From a virus: a stretch of 64,000 nt of DNA. Position 1 is the first letter of the stretch, and each line of letters opens with the position of its first letter. Below, piece by piece: positions 42,599-51,030 of the stretch. The notes under the pieces were generated by a model. It was not told the origin of the DNA, did no database searches, and saw only the letters and a program-made list of their open reading frames with translations. Location: positions 1-64,000 of IMG/VR virus record IMGVR_UViG_3300042561_000440; one strand, written 5' to 3'. The position numbers and the translations under genes are program-made.

Positions 42599-43370
42599 TG
42601 TATTTCCTTGGGGTCTTGGTGGCCTTGCCCATCTTGATTGACCCACCCCGGGCGGTGAGTTCCCTGAACCCGTCCCGCCCGGGGTAGCCAGCAGCCCTAG
42701 CCTTGAGGGCATAGTGGAACCAGCACTGCCAATACTGGTCGCCATTGGCCCGCCTTATCCCCTTCTTCCTAAGGTATTCTGCGATCCCCTTCCAAGTCTT
42801 GCCGTGCTGGTCATGCTGCACGATGGCCCACTCAATGATCTTGCGTTCGGTGTGGTCCCAGTCCCACTGACCGGCACTGTTCTTCTTCCAGCCTACGGGC
42901 GGCCTATTCCCAGCAGGCAGGCCCTTCTCTGCCCGGATGGCCATGGCTTCTTTGGTTCGCTGGCTAATCCAGTGTCGCTCCAGTTCCGCCACTGACCCAA
43001 GCAAGTGCATGACGAACTTGCCCAGCGGGGTGGCTGTATCCAAGGCAACGTCCAGAGACAGGAAGCCAATGCCCTTGGCGTCGAACATCTGGATCAAGTG
43101 GGTCATGTCGAACAGGTTACGGAAGGCCCGGTCCATCTTGGACCAGCACACAACGTCACCCTTCTGGGCCAGCACCCACAGCTTCAGCCCCTCAGGCCGC
43201 TCGGTAAAAGGCTTGCCGCCCGAGGTAGCCTTGTCCTCAAAGAACCCGCCCCACTCATGGGTCTCACTAAACCGTGCATCATAGGTGGCACGGATAACCT
43301 TTTGCTGTGCCTCAAAGGTATAGGCCTGACCAGATGTCGAAGCCCGGCAGTATCCGTAGAAGGTTGGCAT
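42417..43370 (-). CDS. Serine recombinase (resolvase/invertase family)
   Basis: It is 317 residues from ATG 43370. The catalytic domain shows YGYCRASTSGQ (Ser11 nucleophile), SKMDRAFRN and ELERHWISQRTKEAM. A recombinase-type middle (GNRPPVGWKK...GKTWKGIAEYLRKKGI) follows, then a disordered Ser/Pro/Gln/Thr tail. That last ~60 residues is antisense to the sigma-like gene, so the C-terminus may be a chance extension. It could act in fibre-region inversion, or be a second integration or excision enzyme. Confidence 0.82.
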   Translation of the reverse strand: MPTFYGYCRASTSGQAYTFEAQQKVIRATYDARFSETHEWGGFFEDKATSGGKPFTERPEGLKLWVLAQKGDVVCWSKMDRAFRNLFDMTHLIQMFDAKGIGFLSLDVALDTATPLGKFVMHLLGSVAELERHWISQRTKEAMAIRAEKGLPAGNRPPVGWKKNSAGQWDWDHTERKIIEWAIVQHDQHGKTWKGIAEYLRKKGIRRANGDQYWQCWFHYALKARAAGYPGRDGFRELTARGGSIKMGKATKTPRKYTRRQGDPQSQTEACPESSEASSSQSDNHAPTPCQTPESSPPCSDHQTQTAPPNPSQSQSA

Positions 43371-43378
43371 GGTTTCCC

Positions 43379-43684
43379 CTAAGTACAATACCTCATGACA
43401 TTAACGAACCCGTCGAATCCCTTTTCGCCAGCTTCCGGCAGCCGTGCAAACACCTTTGCGTTGTGCTTCCTGACCTCTGTTAAATACCTTTTCTTGTAGG
43501 TGCGGTTAGGAAACGTCTCGTACAAAACGTGGTTAATGACACGCCCATCTCTTGCAGTTTCTGACAAGCATGTGGCGTTCACAACCATCGAGGTGCAGAA
43601 GGGGAAGCCAGCGTACTGGCATTGCTGCCACCGAACAGACCACCCCAAGGCAGTGGCACACTCAATGAATTCATTCACTGTCAT
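43379..43684 (-). CDS. Small phage protein of unknown function
   Basis: It is 101 residues. ATG 43684 follows AGGAGG, and the open frame further upstream is not used. The Cys/aromatic-rich N-terminus (ECATALGWSVRWQQCQYAGFPFCTSMVV) and basic C-terminus suggest a small folded domain of unknown role. Confidence 0.55.
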   Translation of the reverse strand: MTVNEFIECATALGWSVRWQQCQYAGFPFCTSMVVNATCLSETARDGRVINHVLYETFPNRTYKKRYLTEVRKHNAKVFARLPEAGEKGFDGFVNVMRYCT

Positions 43685-43889
43685 CGCCGCCCTCCTGACT
43701 GATGTGCTTGTCTTTCCACCCCGCTGGTGACCAGTGGTGTTCAGCGTACCGGACGGCAGCCAGAACCTTTTGCTTAGTCTCATCGTCCAAGAAATTGGTT
43801 GGCCCCTCTGCCGCCATGACTGTCGCACTTCGGGAAACGATTGTCCACATTCCGTCCTGAACTGTCTTAGTCCACGCTGGCTTACTCAT
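43671..43889 (-). CDS. Small phage protein of unknown function
   Basis: It is 72 residues from ATG 43889. It is soluble and helical (DETKQKVLAAVRYAEHHW) and overlaps both neighbours by a few bases, in a compact leftward operon with the LexA-like gene. Confidence 0.5.
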   Translation of the reverse strand: MSKPAWTKTVQDGMWTIVSRSATVMAAEGPTNFLDDETKQKVLAAVRYAEHHWSPAGWKDKHISQEGGDDSE

Positions 43890-44110
43890 TTGAGGTAGTC
43901 TCTCCAGTTGAATTGAATTGCTCGGCACCCGCTCCGTTTGCAGGCACCCTTCTTCTCGCAGGCTTTCAAGTGGCCTAGCACCGCGCCCGGTGACTTGAAT
44001 CCAAAGTGCCGCATGATCTCTCGGTACGATGGCTGGATTCCTTTCTTGTCGATTGACTTGGCGATATACCCAAGGACTTTCTGCTGTTGCTTGGTAAGTG
44101 CTTTATGCAC
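43886..44110 (-). CDS. LexA-type winged-helix DNA-binding protein (no peptidase domain)
   Basis: It is 74 residues. GTG 44110 sits seven bases after AGGAG. The sequence LTKQQQKVLGYIAKSIDKKGIQPSYREIMRHFGFKSPGAVLGHLKACEKKGACKR closely follows the LexA N-terminal winged helix, including the PSYREI and KSPGAV recognition region. The autocleavage (S24) domain is absent, so it would bind LexA-like operators without being removed by RecA. A basic Cys pair at the end (CKRSGC) is unusual. Confidence 0.8.
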   Translation of the reverse strand: MHKALTKQQQKVLGYIAKSIDKKGIQPSYREIMRHFGFKSPGAVLGHLKACEKKGACKRSGCRAIQFNWRDYLK

Positions 44111-44120
44111 AGGTGAACTC

Positions 44121-44447
44121 CTAGTTTGACGCTGCCTCTGCCGAAGCCGCCGCACACTCTGGACACCGATCCAGAAACCCCTTGTGCAGGAGGTCGGCCC
44201 GGACGCAAGCCTTGGTTCCGCAGGTACACTGAACGTGGACCAGTTCGATACGCTCCTCATCAACGAGTGTGACCTCCCCGTCAGACAGAACCTTCAGCCC
44301 GGTAGCAATCATGAGTTCGCCGTTGGCCGGGTCCACCCAGTAGTTGGCGATCCTTGGGTGGAAGGCGGGCTCGATGCTGGGCCAAAATTTATGGAACAAA
44401 CAGTTGGGTGTGACACACTTTGGCTTCCGTTTCTTTTTCTTAGCCAT
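44121..44447 (-). CDS. Zinc-finger protein of unknown function
   Basis: It is 108 residues. It has a poly-basic N-terminus (AKKKKRKPKCVTPNCLFHKFWPS), a beta middle and a Cys-rich C-terminus (CTCGTKACVRADLLHKGFLDRCPEC). Zinc binding is likely. It is the promoter-distal neighbour of a strong intrinsic terminator at 44459. Confidence 0.55.
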   Translation of the reverse strand: MAKKKKRKPKCVTPNCLFHKFWPSIEPAFHPRIANYWVDPANGELMIATGLKVLSDGEVTLVDEERIELVHVQCTCGTKACVRADLLHKGFLDRCPECAAASAEAASN

Positions 44448-44458
44448 CCCGTGGCCCC

Positions 44459-44509
44459 TAAATAAAAAGACCGGGGGGCATGGGAGATACGCTTCCCTGC
44501 CCCCCGGTC
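44459..44509 (-). terminator. Intrinsic terminator
   Basis: On the minus strand, a 12-bp GC-rich stem (GACCGGGGGGCA with TGCCCCCCGGTC) is followed by TTTTTATTT. It lies just after the HTH protein gene ending at 44533 and would stop that leftward transcript. Confidence 0.8.
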
Positions 44510-44532
44510 CTGCCTAGTTGTGGTGCTGACGA

Positions 44533-44898
44533 TCAGCCAAAGATGTTGGCAAGCTCGTCCTCTTCGGTCCCATCCTCCTTCTCCAGCACCGGCTCGTCAG
44601 CCGCCGCCTCCACCTTGGCAGGCTTGGCCTTGGGCTTCTCAGCCTTTGCCACCTTGCCGCCGCCCAGCCGAGCCTTGAGAATCTCACGGGCCCGCTCAAT
44701 CTTCGGCACCCGCCCCTCAGTCCTGAGGAGAGGGATGTCATCAGCCAGACCGGCACGGCGAAGCTCATAGACACGCTGGTAAACGGTCTCGGGCTTCACT
44801 CCGATCTTGGTGGCGAACTCCTCCTTGGTCATGCCGCTCTCAGCGGCAGCCATGTAGAGGGGCAGAAACTTTTCAATCGGCATACGGTCCTTAGCCAT
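44533..44898 (-). CDS. Helix-turn-helix protein with Lys/Ala/Glu-rich tail
   Basis: It is 121 residues, with ATG 44898 after AAGGAG. The N-terminal half (IEKFLPLYMAAAESGMTKEEFATKIGVKPETVYQRVYELRRAGL) is a clear helix-turn-helix resembling those that regulate or bridge DNA. The C-terminal tail is Lys/Ala/Glu-rich and disordered. It is a probable DNA-binding regulator, followed by a strong terminator. Confidence 0.65.
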   Translation of the reverse strand: MAKDRMPIEKFLPLYMAAAESGMTKEEFATKIGVKPETVYQRVYELRRAGLADDIPLLRTEGRVPKIERAREILKARLGGGKVAKAEKPKAKPAKVEAAADEPVLEKEDGTEEDELANIFG

Positions 44899-45157
44899 CG
44901 ATCTTGCTCCTTTCAAACTCTTCCACTGTGTCAGTCGGCTGGACAAGCAGGGCACACACCCTGCATTCAATGCCCTTGGACTTCAGAAATTCCGCACGGT
45001 CAAAAGCCTGTGGTGCAAACGGGAAGTGGGCTGGAAGGTTGGAATACTCATCGTCTTGGTCGGCCCGCCAGTCCCCGTCCTTCTTGTAAACTACTAACCA
45101 TCCGTACACCTGTATGTCTGTAGGTTTTACATCTCGTTTGCCCTCTTCGTCAAGCAT
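44891..45157 (-). CDS. Small protein of unknown function
   Basis: It is 88 residues and begins DVKPTDIQVYGWLVVYKKDGDW. A CRVC pair near the C-terminus is the only notable motif. It overlaps the gene on either side by eight bases in a leftward operon. Confidence 0.5.
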   Translation of the reverse strand: MLDEEGKRDVKPTDIQVYGWLVVYKKDGDWRADQDDEYSNLPAHFPFAPQAFDRAEFLKSKGIECRVCALLVQPTDTVEEFERSKIDG

Positions 45158-45419
45158 CTTTTCTCCTAAATATCATGGTGGGATTAAACACATTGGCCAC
45201 AACGGATATGTAATGGCACAGGCACAAGGTCTGGCACAGCCAGTCCATGATAGTGCCGTATGCCCTCTGGTCTCCGAACATAAACACAGAGTAAGACACT
45301 GCCATGACTGTCCTCATGCCATACCAAAAGGGGTCTCTTGCCCCATGCTCGTATGTTCCCAGCATGAACAGTCCGTAACTAAACTGCATAGCAACCATCG
45401 TTTCCCAAGAGATTTCCAT
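45150..45419 (-). CDS. Small membrane protein
   Basis: It is 89 residues with hydrophobic and aromatic segments (MVAMQFSYGLFMLG, VMAVSYSVFMFG, LCQTLCLCHYISVVANVF) that suggest two or three membrane spans. It ends in a short basic tail. Its function is unknown. Confidence 0.5.
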   Translation of the reverse strand: MEISWETMVAMQFSYGLFMLGTYEHGARDPFWYGMRTVMAVSYSVFMFGDQRAYGTIMDWLCQTLCLCHYISVVANVFNPTMIFRRKDA

Positions 45420-45428
45420 TGCAGCCCC

Positions 45429-46784
45429 CTAGCAGAGAGGCATGGAATCAATAAGCTCACGCTCAATGATCCCAGCAAAGGCTTCCTCTGGCACACACTC
45501 AGTAGCCTGAACGACAAGGCCATACCCCATCATTTCATCGGGGCTCAGGTCACTACAGATAACCTTGTCGTGATTGTCCGGCCAATACACCAGCTTGTCT
45601 CTGGCCTTGAGGTCGTTCAGCATCACGGCCCGGTTGGCATCGAAGGCAGTCACTCCCTTCTTGAGGACCCGGAGGGTGTGGTAGCAACGCTCCAGTGGGG
45701 TGCCCCGCTTGAGGCTTCTTTGCGCACTGTCCCCACCCCATCGGTAGGTGCTTCTGAACGGGCTGTCATCCGCACTGCCAGCCTTCAGCATGTAATTGCC
45801 ATGGGGTGGAATGATTACTTGAACGCAGCGAATCTGCTCACCGTAAGAATCCATATACCCAGCCTTGGCCGCACTGACAGTCCAGTACATGACCAACTGG
45901 GGGAGATAATAGAACACACCATCCAAGTGGCGATCCCTAGCCAAGCAGTGTGAACCAATGGGCGAGAACCGTCGGTCAACAAACCGTGAGGTCAGCCGCA
46001 CCCCGGCAAGGTCATCTTGCTGCTTGAGCATGGGGTACAGTGCAATCTTCAGGTGCTTGTGTCGCTCCTGAATCTTCAGTGCCTCTCGATGGACACGGGC
46101 AGCGGCCATCCTCACCATTGCCGAGTCCCACAACTTCTCACCGTCTGGCCCAAGAGGAGAAAGCATGGATTCATACCAAGCTTCCTTGCCAACAGAGCCG
46201 GGAAGAAAGCCAAGCTGAATATCCAGCGGGGACCGGAAGTAATTGAGCAGGCCTCTCTGGATTTCGCCCTCCTCACGGTGGGAGAAGTCAAGCATCTTCC
46301 CGTCTTTGTCACGGAGGAATACGCTAGTCGTGTTGGTTGTGCAGACAACACCGCAGCTTCCCCTGCTGTTGACCTTGAATCCGCCGGCAGTCTTCCACAT
46401 TTCACTGCCATCGGCATTGTAAAAGGTTGCCGGAACCCACCGCTTGAACGCCACCCCAGCAGGAAGCGAGATAGGCAGCCACCTCATGACAGTCTTTCTG
46501 TAGTCGCTGATCCTGATCTCAAGCTGATACCTTGTGTAGCACTTGCCGTCCTTCTTGCTGCCTGAGATTTCAGCAATCCGAGTGCCTTTGACGTAATAGT
46601 TAAAGCTGTAGATGCTGCCATTGCCCGTGCCGTGCGGGGTGGCACCAACTTTCAGGCCCGGAATGAGCTTCTCGCTGCCCCCGTCAAACAGCTTGGCATA
46701 CTCAACAGGGTCAGACTTGTAGAGCTTCGCCGCCCGGAGCAGCAAGCTGGTGAACGTGTAGATTTCCTTGGCTGGTTTAGCCAT
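45429..46784 (-). CDS. Large conserved-looking protein encoded with the VWA/MoxR genes
   Basis: It is 451 residues, with ATG 46784 after AGGAGGAG. It is soluble and mixed alpha/beta with no recognised motif. Segments such as SIYSFNYYVKGTRIAEISGSKKDGKCYTRYQLEIRISDY are strongly beta. It is encoded directly downstream of the VWA/metallopeptidase gene (eight-base overlap), so it is probably a partner or substrate of that system. Confidence 0.55.
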   Translation of the reverse strand: MAKPAKEIYTFTSLLLRAAKLYKSDPVEYAKLFDGGSEKLIPGLKVGATPHGTGNGSIYSFNYYVKGTRIAEISGSKKDGKCYTRYQLEIRISDYRKTVMRWLPISLPAGVAFKRWVPATFYNADGSEMWKTAGGFKVNSRGSCGVVCTTNTTSVFLRDKDGKMLDFSHREEGEIQRGLLNYFRSPLDIQLGFLPGSVGKEAWYESMLSPLGPDGEKLWDSAMVRMAAARVHREALKIQERHKHLKIALYPMLKQQDDLAGVRLTSRFVDRRFSPIGSHCLARDRHLDGVFYYLPQLVMYWTVSAAKAGYMDSYGEQIRCVQVIIPPHGNYMLKAGSADDSPFRSTYRWGGDSAQRSLKRGTPLERCYHTLRVLKKGVTAFDANRAVMLNDLKARDKLVYWPDNHDKVICSDLSPDEMMGYGLVVQATECVPEEAFAGIIERELIDSMPLC

Positions 46785-48243
46785 CAAGCTCCTCCTTGTG
46801 TGGTGAATCGGGGATACGAACCTTGGTGGCCCACGGTGGAACAAACCCATCCTGAGTGGCAGCCACAATCAATTGACCCTTGAGCTTCTGGTCTGGCCAA
46901 GGGGTGCCGGTGTCCGTCACCAAGACGGTGACATCCGGCTCGTACTTATCCTCTGAGTAGGCAAGGGGGACTCTCATGTCTGTCCCGCCGCCGCCAACCA
47001 ACTCAAACTTGTCGTGAACTGCGGACACCATTTTGTCTTGGTGAACCTGAGCATCGCAGGTAATCACCGGGACGTTGCCAACGGCCTTGAGGCCCTGCTT
47101 GACCACGGTCAAGGCCTTGGCAAGACAGCCAGCGGTCATCGAACCAGAGGTGTCGATGATGACCACTGCCTTGGGGTTGTACTTCTTCACCCCCTTGAGG
47201 CGAACCTCCACGCTATCCTGCCTACGGTTAGGCCGATGATAGGTGTAGTCCGGGGCACCACGGTGATTGGCAATAGCCTTGGCCACCGTAGCCCGGAGCT
47301 TGTCCCAAGGGTTGGGTTGGGGGTGGAGCTTGGACTTGATGACCCGCTTCAGCCCAGCCGGAATAGTTCCCCGGCCATTAACCCAGTCCCGGTCAGCCTC
47401 AAGCTGCTCGATCTTGTTCTCCAGTGCCTCAAGCAGGTTGTCTTCCATGAAGGCATCCCACTTGGGGTCCGGCTCCTCCTCGTACTCACGGGGCAGACCG
47501 TCAGCGGCAGAGCCGTCACCAATCAGCTTGAAGTCACCGCCTTTTCCGTTGCCCTCATCTTCACCACCAGATGGGCCATCGCCTTCCTGATCTCCCGGCT
47601 CTCCCTTGCCGCCATCCTCTTCGCCGCCTTCAGAATCTTGGGGTTCGCCGCGACCATCGCCACCCTCCTCTTGCTCTTCGGATTCTTCGGTGCCATCGCC
47701 GCCATCCTCATCAGACTCTTCGCCCTCCTCCTCGTCCTCAGACTCACCACGGGGCGGCTCAGGAGGAATCGGCGGCTTGGGCTCAGGCTCACTGATGATC
47801 GCATACAACTGCTCGACCGTCATGTTCCTTTCGATCTTGGGCCACTGCTTCTTGGCATCGGGGAAGGTGACTCCATCCTTAGGGCAAAGGTGGGCAATGG
47901 CTTCCATCATCTCCCACACCACGATGTCCATGGCAATGTTCAGATTCCGCCGATCCTTGGGGGACGGGCGGTCACCGACAATCGACATAGACCGATGGCA
48001 GTGCCGAAGGATTAAGTGCCACGCCTCATGGCAAACAACGTAGCCGCCCTCCTCAAGCGTGATGGTCTCGCAAAAGGCAGGGTCGTAATAGAGGCGACCA
48101 TACTTGTCCACTGCCATGGTCCCGATGCCCGGTCGCTCAACAGGAGTCAAGCTATAGACATACGGTGCAATGTAGGGGAAGTGGTCGTAGACTGTCATTC
48201 GATATTGGGTAATCAGATCGACAAGGTTTGCTGCTGTGGTCAC
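46777..48243 (-). CDS. VWA-domain protein with N-terminal metallopeptidase-like domain (DUF2201-type)
   Basis: It is 488 residues with a GTG start. The N-terminal domain carries HEAWHLILRHCH (HExxH at 72-76), typical of the metallopeptidase-like half of this family. A long acidic Glu/Asp/Gly linker (~residues 150-260) follows. The C-terminal VWA domain has a metal-ion-dependent adhesion site (VVIIDTSGSMT near residue 365, GGGGTDMRVP, VLVTDTG). These proteins act with MoxR-type AAA+ ATPases in chaperone-like remodelling or metal insertion. The MoxR partner lies upstream at 48442. Confidence 0.88.
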   Translation of the reverse strand: MTTAANLVDLITQYRMTVYDHFPYIAPYVYSLTPVERPGIGTMAVDKYGRLYYDPAFCETITLEEGGYVVCHEAWHLILRHCHRSMSIVGDRPSPKDRRNLNIAMDIVVWEMMEAIAHLCPKDGVTFPDAKKQWPKIERNMTVEQLYAIISEPEPKPPIPPEPPRGESEDEEEGEESDEDGGDGTEESEEQEEGGDGRGEPQDSEGGEEDGGKGEPGDQEGDGPSGGEDEGNGKGGDFKLIGDGSAADGLPREYEEEPDPKWDAFMEDNLLEALENKIEQLEADRDWVNGRGTIPAGLKRVIKSKLHPQPNPWDKLRATVAKAIANHRGAPDYTYHRPNRRQDSVEVRLKGVKKYNPKAVVIIDTSGSMTAGCLAKALTVVKQGLKAVGNVPVITCDAQVHQDKMVSAVHDKFELVGGGGTDMRVPLAYSEDKYEPDVTVLVTDTGTPWPDQKLKGQLIVAATQDGFVPPWATKVRIPDSPHKEELDG

Positions 48244-48437
48244 TGCGAATTCTCCAAGTGTTTGATGGCCTGCTTGCCAGCCCTAAGCATCTGATCCTCG
48301 ACGGCTTTCCGGTTAAGCGGATTGCCAACATCAACAGGAGTGAAGAGGGCCAAGGCAAATCCCTTTAGCCGCAGCTTCCGCAAGAACTCACTGTCTTCCG
48401 GGGTCATTCCGGCACGGTACTTGTGGCGGTAAAGCAT
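48240..48437 (-). CDS. Small basic protein between MoxR and VWA genes
   Basis: It is 65 residues from ATG 48437. It is basic and helical (YRHKYRAGMTPEDSEFLRKLRLKGFALALF...VEDQMLRAGKQAIKHLE). Its stop overlaps the VWA GTG. It is probably an accessory of the MoxR-VWA unit. Confidence 0.5.
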   Translation of the reverse strand: MLYRHKYRAGMTPEDSEFLRKLRLKGFALALFTPVDVGNPLNRKAVEDQMLRAGKQAIKHLENSQ

Positions 48438-48441
48438 TGGT

Positions 48442-49602
48442 TCACCCCGCCTTCTTCTGACGGAGGTGGGCCGGGATGCGGTCGCCAAACTCACTCAGTG
48501 CAGCCAATGACTTGGCACTCAGCTTGGTCTTCTCAGGCCGGGCCTTGACCAAGTGCTTGAGTTGGGTGAACACAAGGTCTGCCGTGTCCTTGCCCACGTT
48601 CTTGCAGAACAGGTCAATGGCAGCGTCCATCCGGCTCTCGGAATACTGGTTCTTGATGGCAGTCACCACCGAAACCAGCAAGGTCACGGTCAAGTCAGCC
48701 CGCTTCTTGTCGTGCTGAAAGGTCTTGCGCCCGGCCAGCACTTCCTCAACATCAACGAGGTCACGCTGGTCAATGAACTGCATCAGGTTGCGGCCAGTGG
48801 TTGCACCAACCAGAGCCACGGCAATGTCCTTCTTGACAGTGGCCGGGGCATTGACTGACTCAGCAGCAGCCAGTGCATCTCGGCACCACCGCCAAGTACG
48901 GGGAGTGGCATAGGCCATGACATCATCCCCATTCGGCTTCACCAACCGCTCTGCTGAGTTCTTGTCGGTGTAGCTGGTGATGGCACTACCAAACAGGGCA
49001 CGGTAACGCTTCCAGTCAGAGGGAACATCGGGGATAAAGGCAGTGCCCCACTCGTCATCTTCCGAGTTCATGCCCCGCTTCCAAGACTCGTAGTCAGGCT
49101 TCCACTCAAAGTGAGCGAAGCGATTGGCCAGAGACTTCTCAAGCGGGCTGGCATTGGGTGCCCACTCAGGAGGATTGCAGGCTGCCATGAAGATGGTGTC
49201 CGGGTGGATCACCAAGTCACCGATCAAAAGCTCGGTGTAAATCTGAAGCAGTGCAGCCCGAACAGTTGGCGGGACGGTGGTCATCTCGTCGGTAAAGAGC
49301 AATGCCCCGGGCCGAGTCAATCGACCTGCCCACTTGGGCGGTGCCGCCACAAAGTAGGACTTGTCCTCAGACAGGAACGGGATGCCGCTGAAATCCTCAG
49401 GGGCATGGCAGGCACCGATGACATAGCTCAGGTCACGGCCCCAAGCCTTGGCCACCTGCTTGATAACAGCAGACTTGCCAACGCCGGGAGGCCCGGAGAA
49501 CAGGACCGGGGCACCAACCCTTGCGGTGATGAAGCCAGCAACATTGGGGTCAGCCTTCGCCCAATCCCGGCTGGTGTAGATAGGGTGAACAGTAGAAACC
49601 AT
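48442..49602 (-). CDS. MoxR-family AAA+ ATPase
   Basis: It is 386 residues, with ATG 49602 preceded by GGAGAAATCCAA. Walker A is GPPGVGKS (37-44), Walker B LLFTDE (D105-E106), sensor 1 ACNPPE and the arginine-finger region SLANRF. MoxR ATPases form hexamers and work with VWA proteins to remodel or activate client complexes. Here the partner VWA is two genes downstream. A repeated leader hairpin lies ~50 nt upstream of the start. Confidence 0.88.
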   Translation of the reverse strand: MVSTVHPIYTSRDWAKADPNVAGFITARVGAPVLFSGPPGVGKSAVIKQVAKAWGRDLSYVIGACHAPEDFSGIPFLSEDKSYFVAAPPKWAGRLTRPGALLFTDEMTTVPPTVRAALLQIYTELLIGDLVIHPDTIFMAACNPPEWAPNASPLEKSLANRFAHFEWKPDYESWKRGMNSEDDEWGTAFIPDVPSDWKRYRALFGSAITSYTDKNSAERLVKPNGDDVMAYATPRTWRWCRDALAAAESVNAPATVKKDIAVALVGATTGRNLMQFIDQRDLVDVEEVLAGRKTFQHDKKRADLTVTLLVSVVTAIKNQYSESRMDAAIDLFCKNVGKDTADLVFTQLKHLVKARPEKTKLSAKSLAALSEFGDRIPAHLRQKKAG

Positions 49603-49647
49603 TTGGATTTCTCCAGAGTGAGGGGGGGTGGTTGCCGGTGGCCTCCA

Positions 49648-49680
49648 GACCACAGGTCCCGGCCCAGCTTCGCTGGGCTC
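49648..49680 (-). repeat. Leader element U, copy 1
   Basis: This is the first of five copies of a block reading, on the minus strand, a short GC hairpin (GCCCAGC-GAA-GCTGGGC) followed by CCGGG(A/T)(C/T)CTGTGGT. It lies 46-78 nt upstream of the MoxR ATG and just past the stop of the preceding gene. Copies 2-5 are at 54046, 55848, 56474 and 56713. Confidence 0.65.
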
Positions 49681-49693
49681 ATGCGTCTAACGA

Positions 49694-49981
49694 TCAGGTG
49701 CAGAACCGCATCGCAAGATTTGCCTTGTTCTCGGCAATGTTCTTCTCCATGCACTCAACGCACTGGTTCTGCATGGCAATCAGGTTCGTCAGTTGAGACA
49801 CCAGCTTCTCGGCATCCTCAACAGTGAAGAACTTCTCCATGTTGGCTTCTTTCCAGTGGGCCTCATGCACAAGGCTGGACAGATACTTGCTGAACGGCAG
49901 CGTTCTTTCCTCAAGATGTGCAACCAAGGCACTTGCCGCTTCGTTGAACTCACTCCAATCGGGCTCTTCTTCTCTCGCCAT
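49694..49981 (-). CDS. Small helical protein
   Basis: It is 95 residues from ATG 49981, which follows AAGGA (in-frame alternatives lie at 50041 and 50050). It is acidic and helical (EEPDWSEFNEAASALVAHLEERTLPFSKYLSSL), ending with a Cys-containing helix (NQCVECMEKNIAEN). Its function is unknown. Confidence 0.5.
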   Translation of the reverse strand: MAREEEPDWSEFNEAASALVAHLEERTLPFSKYLSSLVHEAHWKEANMEKFFTVEDAEKLVSQLTNLIAMQNQCVECMEKNIAENKANLAMRFCT

Positions 49982-50037
49982 GTGGGTTTTTCCTTGTGAA
50001 GTAAGGGGAACTTGAGCAAGCCGCTTCTTGGTGCGCT

Positions 50038-50940
50038 TCATGAACACCATTCCAGTGCAGCATGGGCATTGACCGCATCCTTGACCTTCTTGACGATCTC
50101 CTTGGACTCAACCAGATCGACACCCAAGATTTCCGAGTAGTCATTCAGCAAGTCCAAGACTTCCTGACACTCCTTCAGCCGGGTGGCAGTGCCATTAGCC
50201 CGCTGCTTCTTGTCATCGCCAAGGTCATGGATCGAGGCCTCGACAGCCTTCATCCGGTCCTTGGCAATCTGCTTGACTGCCTTCATCACCGCCGCATAAG
50301 AAGTCTCAGTGGGGACCACCGGGAACTTCACCATCACCAACTCAGGCCCGCCGCCAATGGCATTGATGTGCTTGGCAAACTGATCGAACCGCTCAATCCC
50401 CTTCTCAGGCAGGAAGTAAAAGCCGCCCGTCCGTCGCACAAGGATTCCACCCAAGGTGGAGATGACCTTGGCAAAGCAGCCGGAAACCATGGCAGTTGGG
50501 TAGTAGTTGCAGCGGTGGTCAAACACCTTCTGCAACACCGCCTCCACCTGAGACTTATGGTTGTCGAGCTGGGGAAGAATGGCTGAGTTGTGCTTGGGGA
50601 TGCAGACCATCCCGTTGGCATCAATCACAACACTTGCCACAAACACCGGGTCAACATCCTCATTGCCGGGATTGATCTGGCGGGCATCAAACCCAGTGAC
50701 ATCTGCCGACAGCCGGAAGGTCTTGATTGGCTTGCCCCGCACCTTGATCTTGGCCTTCTCGATGAAGGTCATGAAAGCATCTTGCAGGGCAGCCGCCTTG
50801 ACGCTGTGCTTGGGAGCCAGCCCATCAAGGTTCACCCCCTTGAGTGCCGCAGCAAGGTCAGCAATCTTCATCTCCTCGGGCTCCCAGTAAATCATCCCAC
50901 CGTCCTTGCCCGATCCATCGACGTTGATGATCTTGTTCAT
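50038..50940 (-). CDS. Conserved phage-type protein of unknown function
   Basis: It is 300 residues, with ATG 50940 after AAGAGGTGAGT. It is globular and alpha/beta, with an apparent domain around DFGARQ-like and GGFYFLPEKGIERFDQFAKHINAIGGG segments. The C-terminus is a long helix (DRMKAVEASIHDLGDDKKQRANGTATRLKECQEVLDLLNDY). It lies between the ParB-like gene and the MoxR-VWA genes and may belong to that system. No family could be named. Confidence 0.55.
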   Translation of the reverse strand: MNKIINVDGSGKDGGMIYWEPEEMKIADLAAALKGVNLDGLAPKHSVKAAALQDAFMTFIEKAKIKVRGKPIKTFRLSADVTGFDARQINPGNEDVDPVFVASVVIDANGMVCIPKHNSAILPQLDNHKSQVEAVLQKVFDHRCNYYPTAMVSGCFAKVISTLGGILVRRTGGFYFLPEKGIERFDQFAKHINAIGGGPELVMVKFPVVPTETSYAAVMKAVKQIAKDRMKAVEASIHDLGDDKKQRANGTATRLKECQEVLDLLNDYSEILGVDLVESKEIVKKVKDAVNAHAALEWCS

Positions 50941-51030
50941 ACTCACCTCTTTCTTTAGTGCAGGCACAATGCCTGAGCCCACTTGCCAAGGCTTGCACTT
51001 GGCTGCCGCTAAGTAAGTGGGTGCCAGTTA

